DNA of 64,000 bases from Capillidium heterosporum (Eukaryota > Entomophthoromycota > Entomophthoromycetes > Entomophthorales > Capillidiaceae), in contig WBMQ01000004.1 in the NCBI GenBank assembly GCA_016630905.1, forward strand, positions 1,674,001-1,738,000, read 5' to 3'. The notes beneath the pieces are model-generated. The model searched no databases and had not been told where the DNA came from. It saw only the letters and a list, made by a program, of their open reading frames with translations. This document shows, one piece after another, positions 35,203 to 47,081 of the stretch. The position numbers were made by a program, and so were the translations under genes. How positions within the stretch are numbered: the first letter of the stretch is position 1; every line of letters begins with the position of its first letter.

Positions 35203-35583
35203 CGCAATAAAGTCTCCTGTTAGGTAGGTGTATGTTGGTTGGGTTTTAAGTTGTTTCCAAAGCTCTTACTACTAGGTATTTTATTAGATATAATTTTGAC
35301 CTGCAGTTATGCATGTATAGTTTACATATAGGAAAACTTGCTGATATACATGTTTACAAATATAAATATTTGGTATATTCAAATTAATTAAAATATACCA
35401 TGTATAGTAAATATATTAAAACCATTCAATTCATTCAAACTTTGAATATAAAAACTAAAGGGACATCAGTTTATTAAAGATATATCACTATAGAACTAAC
35501 CAAAAAATGAATAATGTCAAGGCATTTTAGCTATATAAACGGTGCAGAGCAATGCTAAATAAATATTTTGGATTATCAGTTGA
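35203..35583. other. Convergent 3' spacer
   Basis: AT-rich 380 bp between the converging TenI-like and MFS genes; 3' UTRs only. Confidence 0.5.
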
Positions 35584-37249
35584 CTAGTCGACCATCTCAT
35601 AATTGTCCTCTTTCTTAAGTTCAACGTGTTGGATACAAACGGCACAGATGAAAACTAGCACTCCGAAAGGAACCATCGACAGGAACATCGATCGCAATCC
35701 CTCTACATAGATATCCTGAATCACTTCGTACTTCTCCTTAGGCATGTGTTTGTACTCTAAAACCGAGTCTGGGACACCAGTAAGTCGATTCTGTATAATC
35801 AAGTCCTTGATCCTGTGCCTGAAGACGGCACCCTGAAGTCCAATACCTAGCGTCCCACCCAGTTGCCTGGAGAAAGAGGAGACGGTTGTTACACTGGAGA
35901 TGTACTTGGGATCGCAACTCAGCTGAGCAGCTAACAGAAGAGTTTGGATGCACATACCTATCCCAACTCCACTAAGAGCCAAAAATCCAATCTCTCTGGC
36001 CTGTGTCGACTTCTCCTTGATCAAGGACATGAGACCAGGCATAATAGCGCACAAAATCCCACCAACCCAAATAAGAGGCTTATACTTGCCTGTTAAACTC
36101 ATGATGACACCCGAAATGATTGAAAACAAAACGATAGCCAGCATCATAGGTAGCATCGACACACCGGCCAATATAGGTTCCAAGCCTCGTACCACTTTGA
36201 AGAAAAAGGGAATAAAAAAGATGGAGCTATACATAAAGAATCCCAAAAAGAAATTTGCGGAAACCGACAGGAACACGTTGCGATTGAAGATCTTGGGGCT
36301 GATCAGAGGGTTTGTAAAATAGAACTGACTGCCAACGAATGTTATTATTAGGATGCCACTTACTATGACAAGAGCTATCATAATGGGATCCTTAAACTTG
36401 TAGTCACCCGATCCACTGAAGGTTGAAACTAGCAGTAATGTTACCAGGAACGCAGCCAAGTTGAAAGCGCCAATAAAGTCAATTTTGAAAAAGTCACTGT
36501 ACTTGGCATCAGGGTCACGAGGTACTTGTAAGAATATGATGAGTAGGATTATGGAAATGGCGCCGGTTGGGATATTGACGTAAAAACAGCACCTCCAGCA
36601 ACCGCTTCCTACGAGAAGTCCACCGAGGATAGGTCCTAGGACGTTGGATAAGGCGTAGACACCACCAATCATACCCATATATATGCCTCGCTCGTTAAAT
36701 GGTATAATCTCTGTTATAATAATCATGGGTAAAGTAGATAGCCCTGCACCACCAATTCCAGCAACAGCTCTGCCGATGATGACCATAATGATGTTTTTAG
36801 ATACGCCACACAAGGCCGACCCTGTCAAAAATACAACGATGGCAGCAATTAAAGTATACCTTCTACCGAAAATGTTTCCAAGCTTGGAGTATATAGGTTG
36901 AGTCGCACAGTTTGATATCATGTAAGCGGTTCCAACCCAGCTCGAAAGTTTACCTGCCTTGAATTCGTCTGAAATGGTGGGCATGGAGGCTGATACTAAA
37001 GTGACATCGAGAGAAGACAAAAACATGCACAGTGCCAGTGCAACTACTACTAGATTCTTCTGAAGCTTAGTCAATAGGAATTGGTTTTGAATAGGAATCT
37101 GCGAGCCTTCCTCATCCTCTCCCCTTGTTGAAGCTGGTGTGCCTTCGCTTCCTGCTCATCTCACCATGCACCGCCTCATAGGCGGGTAGGAATAGAATAC
37201 TGCTCTTGAAGGCCGTGCTTATGGCTCGAGTCTGTCGCTTGTTCAACAT
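35584..37249 (-). CDS. MFS multidrug/toxin exporter, DHA2 (14-helix) family
   Basis: Two exons, 37249-37201 and 37151-35584, give 538 residues. The small first exon supplies the only usable ATG (MLNKRQTRAISTAFKS) and joins by a 49-nt intron (GTATTC...GAGCAG) to a cytosolic segment and helix 1. Motifs: DVTLVSASMPTISDEF in helix 1, GNIFGRRYT (MFS motif A), GRAVAGIGGAGLSTLP (motif B region), GVYALSNVLGPILGGLL (motif C, typical of drug/H+ antiporters) and WRCCFYVNIPTGAISI (DHA2 signature). About 14 hydrophobic helices follow to the acidic tail. DHA2 exporters expel drugs, siderophores or toxic metabolites with proton antiport. No biosynthetic genes adjoin, so the substrate is unknown. ORFs in the other strand here are shadows. 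Confidence 0.92.
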
Positions 37250-39248
37250 ATGGCTCTAGTTGGTAGTTGAAAGTATCGAATTGAGTTGAGTTGTTATCCT
37301 AAGAATGGTTTCCTTTGATTTTTTTGCTTTATCTCGAATTTATATTGCATTTACCAGTTCGGTCCAACTCATAAATTAGTTTTGGAACAACTGCAATAAA
37401 TTTGGTTTTGGAACGTTCTACTAAGAAACGTTATTGGCTTAATCCTTTATTGGGACGGCAATCTTCCAGGCAGCAGGGCCACAATATATTTTTAATGAGG
37501 AATGGTAGCAATTGAAATGAAAAATGTAGGTGTAAATCCAGAATATGTATATTACAATGGTTTATTTTACAAAGTATAGTAGCATTGGTGACCAAGTAAT
37601 TACTGTTGATGAGAATATAACACTGTAGTAGTCTGCCTAATATAGTCGAATTTCGTTATTAACTTATAACCAAAGTTGGTCTGTGCAGGTGGAGGTGGTA
37701 TGAATTTTAAGTAATGAAAAGTTGGACGCGAACAAAGAACAGTATTACTATGTAATTCCTCATCGATTATATTAAGAAATATTCATCTTACAGATGGAAC
37801 ATGCAAGCTAAACCTGGTAGCAATACCGAACCATCAATATATTTCCAGAGAAATCTTATAGGGCCGATATAGAGTAGATGTACAAAACTTTGTGTAACAG
37901 TACGGTCCACTATCCTCTATGGGCTCTGTATGCTTATTGAATCTCGATAATAAATTGCAAATCCATGTATATACCAATAAGCCTTCTTTACCGAGATCCA
38001 CAGAATATATAGGTGAAAAATATAATTACTTTATAAGGACAATGTTTAATTATCAAAATGAACCTAGCAGTTTAATGATGTGGTTTCATATAGACTGGGT
38101 AAAGATTATGGTTAAACAGATAACAGGAGTACTATGAAAGTTTGGGTAAAGGTTTATCCTGAAATTTTAAGTCTAATATGGTGCTTGATAGATGAAGTTG
38201 ATCAATTAGACTAAGCTTAAGACTATAGTTGAAATTTGATGGGCAGTCAAGGAGCAAAATTTTATATATCCTATCTAAAATTCATATTATTCTAGTTTAG
38301 TTAGATTAGTTACCACAGCTAAATATATAATTGCGCTTCACTTATAACATTGCTATCCTAATTTAAATTCCTATAATTAAAAAAATATAATGAAAGCATA
38401 TGAATAGCAAAGCTATACAATTTATAAACGTAGCCTTGAAATAGAAGGCACACGTTGTATATTATACGTTTGAAAGAAAATAGCTACTACTTGGCATCAA
38501 AGTTTTATCCACATGTAAAAGTAAACTTTACACTGTATAGTTATGTTTAAAGTATTCTATATATAGTTCAAGATATATATTACCGTGCTAAATGAATTAA
38601 TACTAGTAATAACCAGAAAGGCTTCGGGTAGGAAAAATAATATATGAATTTATGGAATATGGGTACTTAACAATATACCATATCAATTTCATTTAAAGTG
38701 GAGGAAAGATATACTTTAAGGATTAATTGGCATCATCATTAAAGTTTACTAATGGAGGTAGCACCAACGTAAGCTAGTTGCTTTTCCTTACAATTTAATT
38801 TCAAAATCAATCCTACTATAAGTATTCGTTCTCAGTTTGGATTTTTTTAAAATTTTTTTTGGATTTTAAAGTAGTGCTAATTTATATAGCCACAACCAAA
38901 CCAACAATTATTGTAATAGGTTGGATAAGGTACTTGTTAAAACTCTCTTAAAGGAAACAAGCAAACTAAACTCATGTTATTGATAAATCTTCACTTAATA
39001 CTTAAAGAATATGTAAAATCGAAACCAATCTTGACCTCTACCAAATCATTCTTCACCTTTGAGTAACTTGTTACCGACACAGGACTCTTGAACAAAATTT
39101 ATGTTTTAACAAAATTGACCAATAGTAATAAAGAAATATAGCCAATAAAAAGTGGTTATTTCTAATCCAATTAGCACTCCTCCAACAAAATCTTTTCTAT
39201 CAACTCAATTCCAACAAAGTTCAACAACCTAATCCAAAGTAAATAGAA
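37250..39248. other. Divergent intergenic region (about 2 kb)
   Basis: AT-rich and without a supported gene. ORF 37919-38137 has no coding character. Ends hold the MFS promoter (left) and the bS16m promoter (right). Confidence 0.45.
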
Positions 39249-39613
39249 ATGTACAAGTTGAGGTTAAGTAGAGTAGGAGTACGTAACTCGCCATTGTACC
39301 AAATCGTAGTAGCTAAGACCCGTTCACCTAGGGATAGGGGACATCTAGAGAAGGTAGGTTACTACGATCCCAAACCTGATGGCAACAAGGTTAAACAAGT
39401 TGGCCTAAACTTCGAACGTGTCAAGTACTGGATAAGTTTGGGTGCTCAGCCTACCGATACCGTTCAAAAGATCTTTGCCAAAGTAATTTTTCATTTATAT
39501 CTACATTTACTGATAATTTTTTTACTATTTATTTATAATTATAGGCTGGTCTACTACCCCACAAGTATCCTAAACACTACCCTAAAATTGAAGACGGAGC
39601 CCAAAAACAATAA
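39249..39613 (+). CDS. Mitochondrial small-subunit ribosomal protein bS16m
   Basis: Two exons, 39249-39482 and 39545-39613, with a 62-nt intron; 100 residues. The sequence opens MYKLRLSRVGVRNSPLYQIV and continues VAKTRSPRDRGHLEKVGYYD, then ERVKYWISLGAQPTDTVQKI, the standard S16 pattern of a beta-sheet core and the W-I-G/S-A-QPTDTV motif. It ends LLPHKYPKHYPKIEDGAQKQ. Lacking an obvious presequence, it resembles other fungal bS16m proteins, whose own N-terminus works as the import signal. It assembles on the small mitoribosomal subunit. The unspliced reading frame gives a hydrophobic tail, so the intron is well supported. Confidence 0.95.
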
Positions 39614-39666
39614 ATTGAAGTTGCAAGTACATTATTTATTAAATTTTTAACCCAGCTATATTCAGT

Positions 39667-40932
39667 TTATAAAGTTCCTTTTGGCTTTCTTCTAACCTAG
39701 AGATAACAAACTTTATCAATGTTAGTACTAATAATATGTAGCATTACCTTTGGTTTTTCACAATTCGAACTTAAGTACCCAACCACCTAAAATGAAAGGC
39801 ATTAATAGGAAAAGCATAGCAATACTATGGTTACGATAGAAGGAGTACTGTGGAAAATGTCTAGTTGTAGCGTCCCATCCGAATCATCAACTTTTATACC
39901 TATGCCACCGAATCCATCCTTATACATAAAAGGCAGTGTATCGTCAACTAGTTCGTTAAACTGCTTAGTTAAGCTTTTGATGATATCTTCAATATCCTCT
40001 TTATTGATGTTGTCCACAATTGCTTTGGCCATCATCAGCTCTATTATAAATTCACCGGTACCTAAATGCTCTATTAGTAAGTAGATAAATGATGATATAG
40101 TACCAGATAAAGCTGTGGAATAACCAATCTTACTACCTTCCAGTAGGTCCTTAAAACCTACATAGCTACTTGCCCCTACTATAGCTGCCTATAAAAAGCT
40201 ATTTATATAGTTGTATAGAATTAGCTTACTGGGCCAACTCTACCCTCTAATTTGTTAAACAGACCACCACTTGAGCTCAGACTAAATAGTTTGTTACATC
40301 TTCTTAAATAGCATACGCATCCTATCGTATCCCTTCTATTTCCATCTTCCATCCTAATCATTTTACTATTTCTTTCATCCTCAACAGTGTCTACATTACT
40401 AACAAAATCCAGACTTTTTAAAGCTTGGTTGCCAACTAAAAGTGAAGGTACGATCAGCCCATTTTCAAAATATTTGTTGAAATTCAAATTCGCTAACTTG
40501 TAAGCAAGTTCGATAGGGTTATTGTAGTTACTTATACAGCCTACCCCTCCTCTACCTAATTTTGTGGTTGTTGTGTCGGTGAACACGAATGAAGCATCTA
40601 GTTCTAGAGTTTGATTGATGGTCAAGTTACTTTTCTTCCCTGCGTTCGTCAAGTCGGAATCCTAATAAATTAAAACTGTAAATGGCAAAATTTATTTTAA
40701 TAGTTACTTCAAGTTGCACCATTAGTTTAATGAGTACCTCTTCGATAGGTAGGCCGATATTTATGTTCTGTTTGGCTTCTAAAAGTACTTGATGTATCAG
40801 TGACTTGTACTTCTTTGTCAGTTTTTTTGGATGATTCCCTGCGCCTAAGTGGACTGCTATAAAGTAACTTTCTTTTATTATTTCTGTTGTCTCTTCACCT
40901 TCTCTCCCCTCTTCCTTTTCCTTACTATTCAT
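39667..40932 (-). CDS. Taspase-1-like threonine endopeptidase (asparaginase-2 family)
   Basis: Five exons (40932-40708, 40661-40230, 40188-39835, 39786-39748, 39696-39667) give 359 residues. Ntn-hydrolase signatures of the asparaginase-2 family are present: FIAVHLGAGNH near the start, TNAGKKSNLTINQTLELDAS (the NxGxGSNL equivalent), and the autoprocessing site GNRRDTIGCVCYL, where Thr187 would become the N-terminal nucleophile. SSSGGLFNKLEGRVGP then matches SSGG...PGRVG. In animals taspase 1 cleaves MLL and TFIIA after Asp. Compared with human (420 residues), the linker before the cleavage site is shorter. The last intron contains a perfect TACTAAC branch site; without splicing the protein would end 17 codons past the donor. 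A taspase rather than an asparaginase is favoured by the linker and GRVGP, but not proven. Confidence 0.82.
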
Positions 40933-42640
40933 TTATTTTTGACGTTCTTAACAGGCTTGATAGATCGATTTCGTTGAAAATTTCAATTTTTATAGGTTGA
41001 AGAGATGACGTAGGAAGTTAAAGGTGGATAGGATAGCAACCAATATAATCGTGTCTTTTAATAATGTGTTGTTTATATATTTAAAATGCATGTATATAAG
41101 CTAAAACTTGGATATAGATGCTATACTTCATCTTCTATTTAAAAACTAGATAGCCTATTAGCATAAACTGTTAAAAGCAATGGCTTCATCTCTCTTGATT
41201 GGAATTAGGAATTAATAGGGCATGTATAAAGACGGGAGCATCCAACAGAACCATGAAGCAAAAAGTAGAATTCAAGCTTATCACATATATATCCAGCAAT
41301 TTGATTTAAAGATTATTCACGACATTTTAAATTCTAAGATCGGATCAGAGACAGTTAGCAATTTAAGCTACATTTAAACCTCAAGCTCTATTTCCAAACA
41401 GATACTGTGAAGGCCTACACTCAAAATCCCACTTATATAGGAAATGAGTATATCATTGTAGCACTGGAGCTTTGGCTTAGGTACGTGTACCTTTTATCAT
41501 CCTACTTGGAGCAAGAACAGACATCACAATTATGATATTTTATTCTTGTTATATCAGAGTTGGCAAACCAGGCAAAACAGCACCCTTAATTCCATCGACT
41601 CATACCAAAGGTTTAAATTCACTACATATATTAGTAAATACATCCGAGATGATGAAAATAGAACTATGGTTAGCATTATAACCAATATAATGATTTCGGT
41701 TTGAATGAAAGAACCCTTTGTAGTATTGCGAAAAGATAGATGAAGATGGAGCTAAACCTAAAGAAATTCAAAAGAAGCTGGACACTATTAAAATTGGTTA
41801 GTCAGAATCTTTCTGAATATTTAACCAATATATCTTCATATTTTCGATAGTCAACAGAAGTATCCTTTAAACTTCATGGATATCTGGTTACATGTATTTT
41901 AATGTTCAGTTGTAAGTAGTTCATCATCTTTAAAAGTTCTTTTAGACAGCTTTGCTTAGATGTTTCTTATGATCAGCCTTGTGAAATGCAGTACATTGCT
42001 TTCATGAATGAGCACAATTGTAAACAGAAGGATATCACCAATTCGATATACTTTAAATCCCAAAATTTAATTGGAGCTCTTATCAGTCAAAACTATGTAT
42101 ATTCAAATTGAAATTCCAGTGCAGTCTTATTAATCAACAAGTTCAGACTGTTCTGTAGTATATCTAGTTCAAATAGATTTGATAGTTATAACCTGGATAT
42201 CTTGATATAATTATCTAATGATGAGTAAATTAGGAAGCGTTTCATTTTTGCAGCTCTCCAAGTCAGCTACCTATATAAAAGAAGCTTTACAATCTCATCA
42301 AGCTTACAGAAGTATACAGTTCTTATAGATGTAACTTTAAGTAAGCCAGACTTTTAGTAAAGTATGAAAAGCTTACAAAGCATGTGAAGCTTATTAAAAT
42401 CCCTAATTTATACTTCTCAAGAAATTACGTAGGTGACTAAAACTTACTCAATAAGAGCCAACTATAGATCCAAAAAGATCAAGCTTTATCCCTTAAAAAG
42501 TTAAATTGAATAGACCAAGTGACGTCTATGCTAATTTATCCAAATGAAAGGAACTAAAGTTTAAATCTTTCAACTTCAAATTTCAGTTTAGCTTCAGATT
42601 CCAACACCTGTATTTCTAATAGTTCAACACGAGAAGCAAG
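40933..42640. other. Divergent intergenic region (about 1.7 kb)
   Basis: AT-rich; no supported ORF. Contains the promoters of the taspase-like gene and the SDR gene at its two ends. Confidence 0.45.
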
Positions 42641-44162
42641 ATGGTCAGTTACTTAATCTTGGGAGGGGCTAGTCTAGTTGGTAGACACTTGGTACAACAT
42701 TTGGTCGAAGAGATGAAGGTTCCACCTAAGGATATTAGGGTTGTTGCTAGAATACTTTTACAGACCGGATACTTTACTCCCCAATTTTTGGATACTTTCA
42801 ACAAAGTGGAGTTCATACAGGGGAATCTTGGTAACCAAGGTAAAATAATAGTTTGTTTTATTTAGTTACATATATATATTGTACTCGGATAACGGTTATT
42901 TATTTTATTGGTAATGTAAATAGATTTCATCGAGAAAGTGTTCCTAAGGGAAGATGGTTCGAACTTTGATGTAGTAGTGAACTGTGCTTCCGAGTTGAAG
43001 CCCAACCAACCGGACGAAGTACATTTACATTTATTTCCACTGTTCTAAATTTATTTTATCATGTAGATCTATCAATCCAGAACAGTTGATCTGGCTGAAA
43101 AGTTGGGCAAGCAAAGTCTGAAAACTAACTGCAAGCTGTTCATCCATATCTCCAGCTCCCAACTTTATGAAAGTTCCAAAGTAAGTTTTTTCAAACGAAA
43201 AGTAAGTGTATATTGAATTTGGCGTTAATTTGTATAGACTATCAATTTGGAAACCTCCAAGCTGAAGCCTTGTACTGCCGTTTACAAGTATTTGCTCAAG
43301 TCGGAGGAGCTTCTTTCGGATATGGAAAAGTAAGCGCCATTATATTTAAAAGCAGTAGCTAATACTTATTTTCTATGTAGTCTCAACCTAGTTATCTTAA
43401 GACCAGGAATACTCTACGGATCCAATGATCTCTACAACCTAAGTAATTTCAACGCACCATCAACTGAATTTGACCATTTTTAAATTCATTAGCACCCCTC
43501 CTAGTGTTAGCAAAGGTGTATCAGTATTTGAGGGAACCTATGCCGGTCCTGTGGAAAAAAGAATTCAAAATGAACACGGTCCACGCCACCGACGTAGCAC
43601 GATCCATCACTTTAGTTGTGGAGAAGTTTGTCGACAGTGTCAATAAGAGTAAACATGTGTATAACGTAGTAGATGATAACGATACTGGTAATTGCTTTAC
43701 ATACATATATCTTTAATTAGCCTTATAACCCAATTTAACTTTTATTTTAAATTAAAAGAGGCCAAGACGGTGGAAGACGCACTCAGAGATCTACTTAAGA
43801 TTACGATAGACCACCAAAACAGCCTAATTTTGAACTTCATCAAGGTGCTCTTATTTAAAAATAATTTACCCATACTTTTAATACATTAGAGCAGTAAGGA
43901 ACTGTTCCTGGAAGAGGCTAACGAGAAGCACATTGAACCTTGGTCCCAACTTTTAAGCCAATTTAACATCGTCAATTCCCCTCTGATTCCCTACATGGAT
44001 AGTGACAACTTGGACTTGGCCTCTACTTATGTTAGCAATGCCAAGTTGAAGGAGTTAGGTTTCGAGTTGAAGTACCCTAAGTTTGATGCCCAGGTTTTAG
44101 AAACTACTATCAAGGAGTTTGTTAGCATGGGATTGTGGCCGGGGACCGAAAAATCGATCTAA
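42641..44162 (+). CDS. Extended short-chain dehydrogenase (NAD-dependent epimerase/dehydratase-like)
   Basis: Eight exons (42641-42839, 42924-43018, 43067-43180, 43238-43329, 43381-43442, 43493-43687, 43759-43844, 43890-44162) join to 371 residues. A Rossmann start YLILGGASLVGRHLVQHLVE provides the NAD(P)-binding glycine loop. VVVNCASELKPNQPDE, FIHISSSQLYES and the catalytic AVYKYLLKSEELLSD (Y-x3-K) follow, then LVILRPGILYGSNDLYNL, a characteristic extended-SDR motif. TVHATDVARSITLVVEKF and the C-terminal substrate domain complete it. The C-terminus (PWSQLLSQFNIVNSPLIPYM) resembles a fungal group of uncharacterised NAD(P)-binding proteins. Substrate unknown; sterol, sugar-nucleotide and flavonoid-reductase-like reactions are all possible. 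The seven introns are GT-AG and keep frame; one is 84 nt, longer than most here. Confidence 0.9.
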
Positions 44163-44363
44163 TTACTATCTTTTCTTTCCAAAAGGTTTGGAGTACTTAC
44201 TAAAGTTTATAACGTTAGCTTTGTTTTTATCACTATTGATATAACTTTTCTGTAGTTTAATGAGTAAACTATTGGATTTTCTTGTATAGTTATATGTCTC
44301 TGGATTTTAAATATAGATCGTTTATTTAAATGGAGAAATATACAATGACCTTCAATATCTTTA

Positions 44364-45335
44364 CTACTTATCCAATCCAACCTTTGAGCTCTCTTCAAAG
44401 TCGTCGGGCAACTTAATCCCAAAGTAAGTATGGAAAGCCTGTTTCCGTTCCTCAAAACTGTTTACCATCAGTTTCCTACATCCTTTCACATCCCTTACTG
44501 TAACTTTGTTATCCAAGAGTTGTACGGTACCCTTCTCCAAATTCTTGATCAGTAAGACATGCTTCTTGAAATAGGAGCTGGGGTTCAAATTCATAAACTC
44601 GTTCAGAATTTGTAGGTCGGGGATGCAGGCCGGTATCTTGTTGAAGTAGAATATAGGCAAAAAGGGATTGTTTTGAAACTCACAGTCTGATTCGATAACT
44701 TGGAGGTGACGTTCGAATTTCATCTTCAAGACGAACGTCTCTACGTTGAAACTTTTGTCGCGTGCACTGTCGTTGACCTCGATTTTAAATTTGGTGGTGT
44801 TGGGCATCTCTACGATGGAAGAGTTGTCGATGTGTAGAGGTAGCGATGGACCCCAAGTACCTAGACCTGCGTCTACAATATAGTCTTTGCTGTCCAACTT
44901 GATCAAATTGAAGCAATGCATCAGTCCTTGGATTTCAACTTCACGGCGCTTGGACAGTAGTTCCAAATTGACCATCCGCCCTAACGATAAGTTGACTTCA
45001 AAGTTCAAACTGTTCAAGATGTAGAAGAGTAGGGTGTTTTGTTCAAAGCAGTAGCCTTCCCTTCTGTCAATGATCATCTTGTTGAATAGATCTAAAGGCT
45101 CAATACTGTTTCGAGGCAGATTGGATTGGTTGGAGGGGTAGTAGATATATGTAAGCGATCCAAAAGGTATAGTTTGGGAATGTCTATCGACGATACGCTC
45201 GAGGGTAGTTAGATTGGGGGGAGGTAAAGCATCGGTGGAAGTTGGATTGGCACCGTTAAACTTTATGTAGTCGAGATAAAGTTGGACCTGTTGATTGGTA
45301 AATTTAAAGTCCAGGTGGGATTCTAGGTAGGACAT
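44364..45335 (-). CDS. Arylamine N-acetyltransferase
   Basis: Single exon, 323 residues from the ATG at 45335 (MSYLESHLDFKF). The Cys-His-Asp triad is clear: RREGYCFEQN (Cys96), MHCFNLIKL (His140) and YIVDAGLGTWGPSLP (Asp155). The RxGxCxEQN and VDxGxG contexts are diagnostic of NAT enzymes, which transfer acetyl or malonyl groups from CoA to arylamines and hydrazines in the cytosol. In Fusarium relatives such enzymes detoxify benzoxazolinone breakdown products. The N-terminal helical domain has IPFGSLTYIYY where family members have iPFeNl. The C-terminal segment KGCRKLMVNSFEERKQAFHT is typical. No introns, unlike most neighbours. The longer frame upstream starts without ATG and is rejected. 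Confidence 0.9.
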   Translation of the reverse strand: MSYLESHLDFKFTNQQVQLYLDYIKFNGANPTSTDALPPPNLTTLERIVDRHSQTIPFGSLTYIYYPSNQSNLPRNSIEPLDLFNKMIIDRREGYCFEQNTLLFYILNSLNFEVNLSLGRMVNLELLSKRREVEIQGLMHCFNLIKLDSKDYIVDAGLGTWGPSLPLHIDNSSIVEMPNTTKFKIEVNDSARDKSFNVETFVLKMKFERHLQVIESDCEFQNNPFLPIFYFNKIPACIPDLQILNEFMNLNPSSYFKKHVLLIKNLEKGTVQLLDNKVTVRDVKGCRKLMVNSFEERKQAFHTYFGIKLPDDFEESSKVGLDK

Positions 45336-45935
45336 GTTTAGTGTTTGTATGTAAGAGATAAACAAATAGCTTTCGCTTAGAAAATTTATAGTATGTTTCA
45401 GATAAGGCTTTCCAACTCATTTATGCCTATATTTTGCAGGTGTTAGATATATGAAACACCTCAGAATGCTAGATGCTCGCTGCAATTGGTTTTTAAGTGG
45501 TTGGCTATGCTTGAAAGTGATTGATTTGATTGTAGTCAAGTAGGGCTTTCTACCTTGGGGATATGGGGATTCGGCAACCCCTTTATAAAATTGCAACTAC
45601 GTTTCATGTTACCATCCCCACCAAACTACCCTTACTGTAGAATCTCGATTAGAATCTAGAATTTGATCGATAGTGTGCTTACAACGAAATATAGGGAAAA
45701 GTACTTGTCAGTTTTAGGTTAACAAATATTGTTGAACGTTAACTCCAGCTTCTATATACATATTTTTTGTAGCTAATCAGTATACTACCTAAATGCTATA
45801 AATACATTTTATAAGGTAACGCCATATGTTTACATGCAACATCGAAAGAAGTAAAAAGATAAATATCGGTATTTCTTGGAACCATCATATATATACTCCA
45901 AAACTTCTTTTCAGTTCCCTACCAAGTATACACAG
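45336..45935. promoter_or_regulatory. Divergent promoter region NAT / small secreted protein
   Basis: About 600 bp. TATAAAT at 45797-45803 lies about 135 bp upstream of the small secreted protein ATG. On the minus strand a TATAAAGGGG-like element near 45580-45590 faces the NAT gene about 250 bp away; both are tentative. Confidence 0.35.
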
Positions 45936-46256
45936 ATGAAAATTTTAATTCAACTCTCAACTTTATTGCTGCTGCTAAGTTTTACCGTCGCTAAATCCAT
46001 AGCTACCTTTGAATCGCAAGCCCAACTCCCTAACCAAGCACCTATGGCTAACAGTGCTGATACCATTCAGGTGGTCGAAATTAAGGAAGAAAGTGCACAA
46101 CAGTCATCGGTACAGGAGACTGATGGAATTGCTCAAGAAGCTGCTACTCGTGAAGTTGCCCAAGTTGTTGAGGCAGCTTCCATACAACGGGCTAATGTAA
46201 TAGATAGTTTCAACAGAGGTAGGGAACACAGATACGAGGATAAGTTGGTGGAGTAA
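45936..46256 (+). CDS. Small secreted protein, unknown
   Basis: Single exon, 106 residues from the ATG at 45936 (the open frame upstream has no ATG). MKILIQLSTLLLLLSFTVAK is a strong signal peptide. The mature part is about 86 residues, acidic, Ala/Gln/Glu-rich, predicted helical (for example QEAATREVAQVVEAASIQRA) and has no cysteines or sequons. It ends in a basic-acidic patch, FNRGREHRYEDKLVE. Lacking Cys, it is unlike most effectors; a wall-associated or intrinsically disordered secreted protein is possible. I do not recognise it. Being short it could be lineage-specific. Confidence 0.6.
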   Translation: MKILIQLSTLLLLLSFTVAKSIATFESQAQLPNQAPMANSADTIQVVEIKEESAQQSSVQETDGIAQEAATREVAQVVEAASIQRANVIDSFNRGREHRYEDKLVE

Positions 46257-47081
46257 TTTGGGTTTTAAATATAGCTTCTACTTTAATAAATCCATTCATA
46301 TTGGCTATTTGTATAAAGCTTTGCTAATTTTATTATTTTGATGTACGTATGCTTTATAAGCTTTAACCCAGTAGTCTTCAACCTTATGAGTCTGACCCAC
46401 ATAACTGCACAAAATTTCTAACAAACTCCATTAATATATGCCTATAGCTTGAAGTTTTCATGCAAAAGCAGAAAAACTCAAAAAAGTTGAAGATGGTTGC
46501 TTTAAGCCCATCATTTTTCTTACATAAAAATTAGTATAGTGCTATTTCCTAAAGGTATTTGTTGAAATATATCATCATTAATCAGCTACGTTTGCCTAAG
46601 CTGCCTGAGCTTTGGTATTAAATATTAGAATCCTAAAAATAGGAACATTTTCATTACTTCAATTGGCTTCAATTGATTGACAAGATTTAGCTGAGTAAAC
46701 CAAACAAAATTGTGATAACCACCGGCTGTTTACTTTATACTACAGTCGTTAATTTTATGTCTGTAGGTGCACTTATTCTAAAAGGTACGTATCAGCAACA
46801 CATAGTAATTTCTATAAATACAAACCTAAATTAGTACCTGCCTCTACTTCAACCCATGTCAAAGGGTAGGCGCATCTTTTGAAGTTTGGTGGAGACATTT
46901 AGGAAGCCTGCGTCTGATTATAAATTTAGGTTATATACTAATCAAATATATCAAAGTAGTGTACTAAAACTATCGATAAAATAAGCAAAAATCCCGCACC
47001 AGCTTTAAATACAATATTAACTAAGCGTATTGTAGGCTATTCAAACAAAGCTGTCACAAAAAAGTTTATTAAAACATCAGC
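46257..47081. other. Convergent intergenic region
   Basis: AT-rich, about 0.8 kb, no supported ORF. Confidence 0.45.

Noticed and set aside
35584-37249. Secondary-metabolite or thiamine cluster around the MFS exporter and TenI-like gene
   Set aside because: The two genes converge and are separated by unrelated housekeeping genes on both sides; no biosynthetic enzymes adjoin.
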